This document shows positions 6,087 through 6,113 of a stretch of 6,113 nt of DNA, piece by piece (within the stretch, counting starts at the first letter, position 1; the number at the start of each line of letters is the position of its first letter). The DNA lies in NCBI GenBank assembly GCA_031259205.1, contig JAIRLS010000312.1, positions 1 to 6,113 on the forward strand, read 5' to 3'. Origin of the DNA: Bacteroidales bacterium. GTDB lineage: Bacteria > Bacteroidota > Bacteroidia > Bacteroidales > UBA4181. Below the pieces are notes generated by a model. It had not been told where the DNA came from. It worked only from the letters and a program-made list of their open reading frames with translations, and searched no databases. Both the position numbers and the translations under genes were made by a program.

Positions 6087-6113
6087 ATGAAAATCCAATT
6101 AAAAAAATGTCGA
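6087..6113 (+). CDS. Possible 5' end of a gene running off the window
   Basis: An open frame from ATG at 6087 reads M-K-I-Q-L-K-K-C-R to the last base without a stop. ATG at 6107, preceded by an A-rich stretch as is common at Bacteroidetes starts, is an alternative in another frame and would give a leader of about 26 nt instead of about 6 nt. Nine codons are too few to identify a product. The main support is the strong promoter just upstream. Confidence 0.35.

Overview
The window looks like chromosomal DNA from a member of the Bacteroidetes, most likely the order Bacteroidales. Three things point there. Two near-perfect Bacteroidetes-type promoters are present (TTTG, 19-20 nt, TATATTTG). The starts lack Shine-Dalgarno sequences. 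The two plus-strand genes belong to protein families I know essentially only from Bacteroidetes. I cannot fix the genus from sequence alone.

Layout. Positions 1-89 hold a likely intrinsic terminator for an unseen gene to the left, followed by a weak promoter-like motif. Two overlapping plus-strand genes follow. The first (90-1877) is a polytopic membrane protein with a helical C-terminal half, resembling the DUF6057 family. The second (about 1849-3336) is a predicted lipoprotein with a conserved N-terminal domain, one CxxCH haem-c-type motif and a PD40/TolB-like beta-propeller. Their 29-nt overlap implies one transcript and coupled translation. The 3' space (3337-3497) carries a near-perfect 29-nt palindrome and a second copy of a 36-nt sequence that also lies at positions 3-38, so the two-gene unit is bracketed by imperfect direct repeats.

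The minus strand carries a convergent gene (5714-3498) for an exported S9B dipeptidyl-peptidase IV-like serine protease. All catalytic and substrate-anchoring residues are present, and it has its own strong promoter at 5729-5759.

The remaining 5715-6086 is non-coding and repeat-rich. It holds a 72-nt imperfect inverted repeat containing tandem CACGAAGTTT units, a 9-bp triplicated AAATCAC repeat, helically spaced T8 tracts and a second strong promoter. That promoter points rightward into a gene whose first codons are at the window edge.

Functionally, the protease probably trims proline-containing oligopeptides in the periplasm and has no visible link to the other pair. The membrane protein and CxxCH lipoprotein probably act together at the envelope, in a role not known to me. 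This pair is the best candidate in the window for an undescribed system. That is an inference from gene overlap and architecture, not a demonstrated function.
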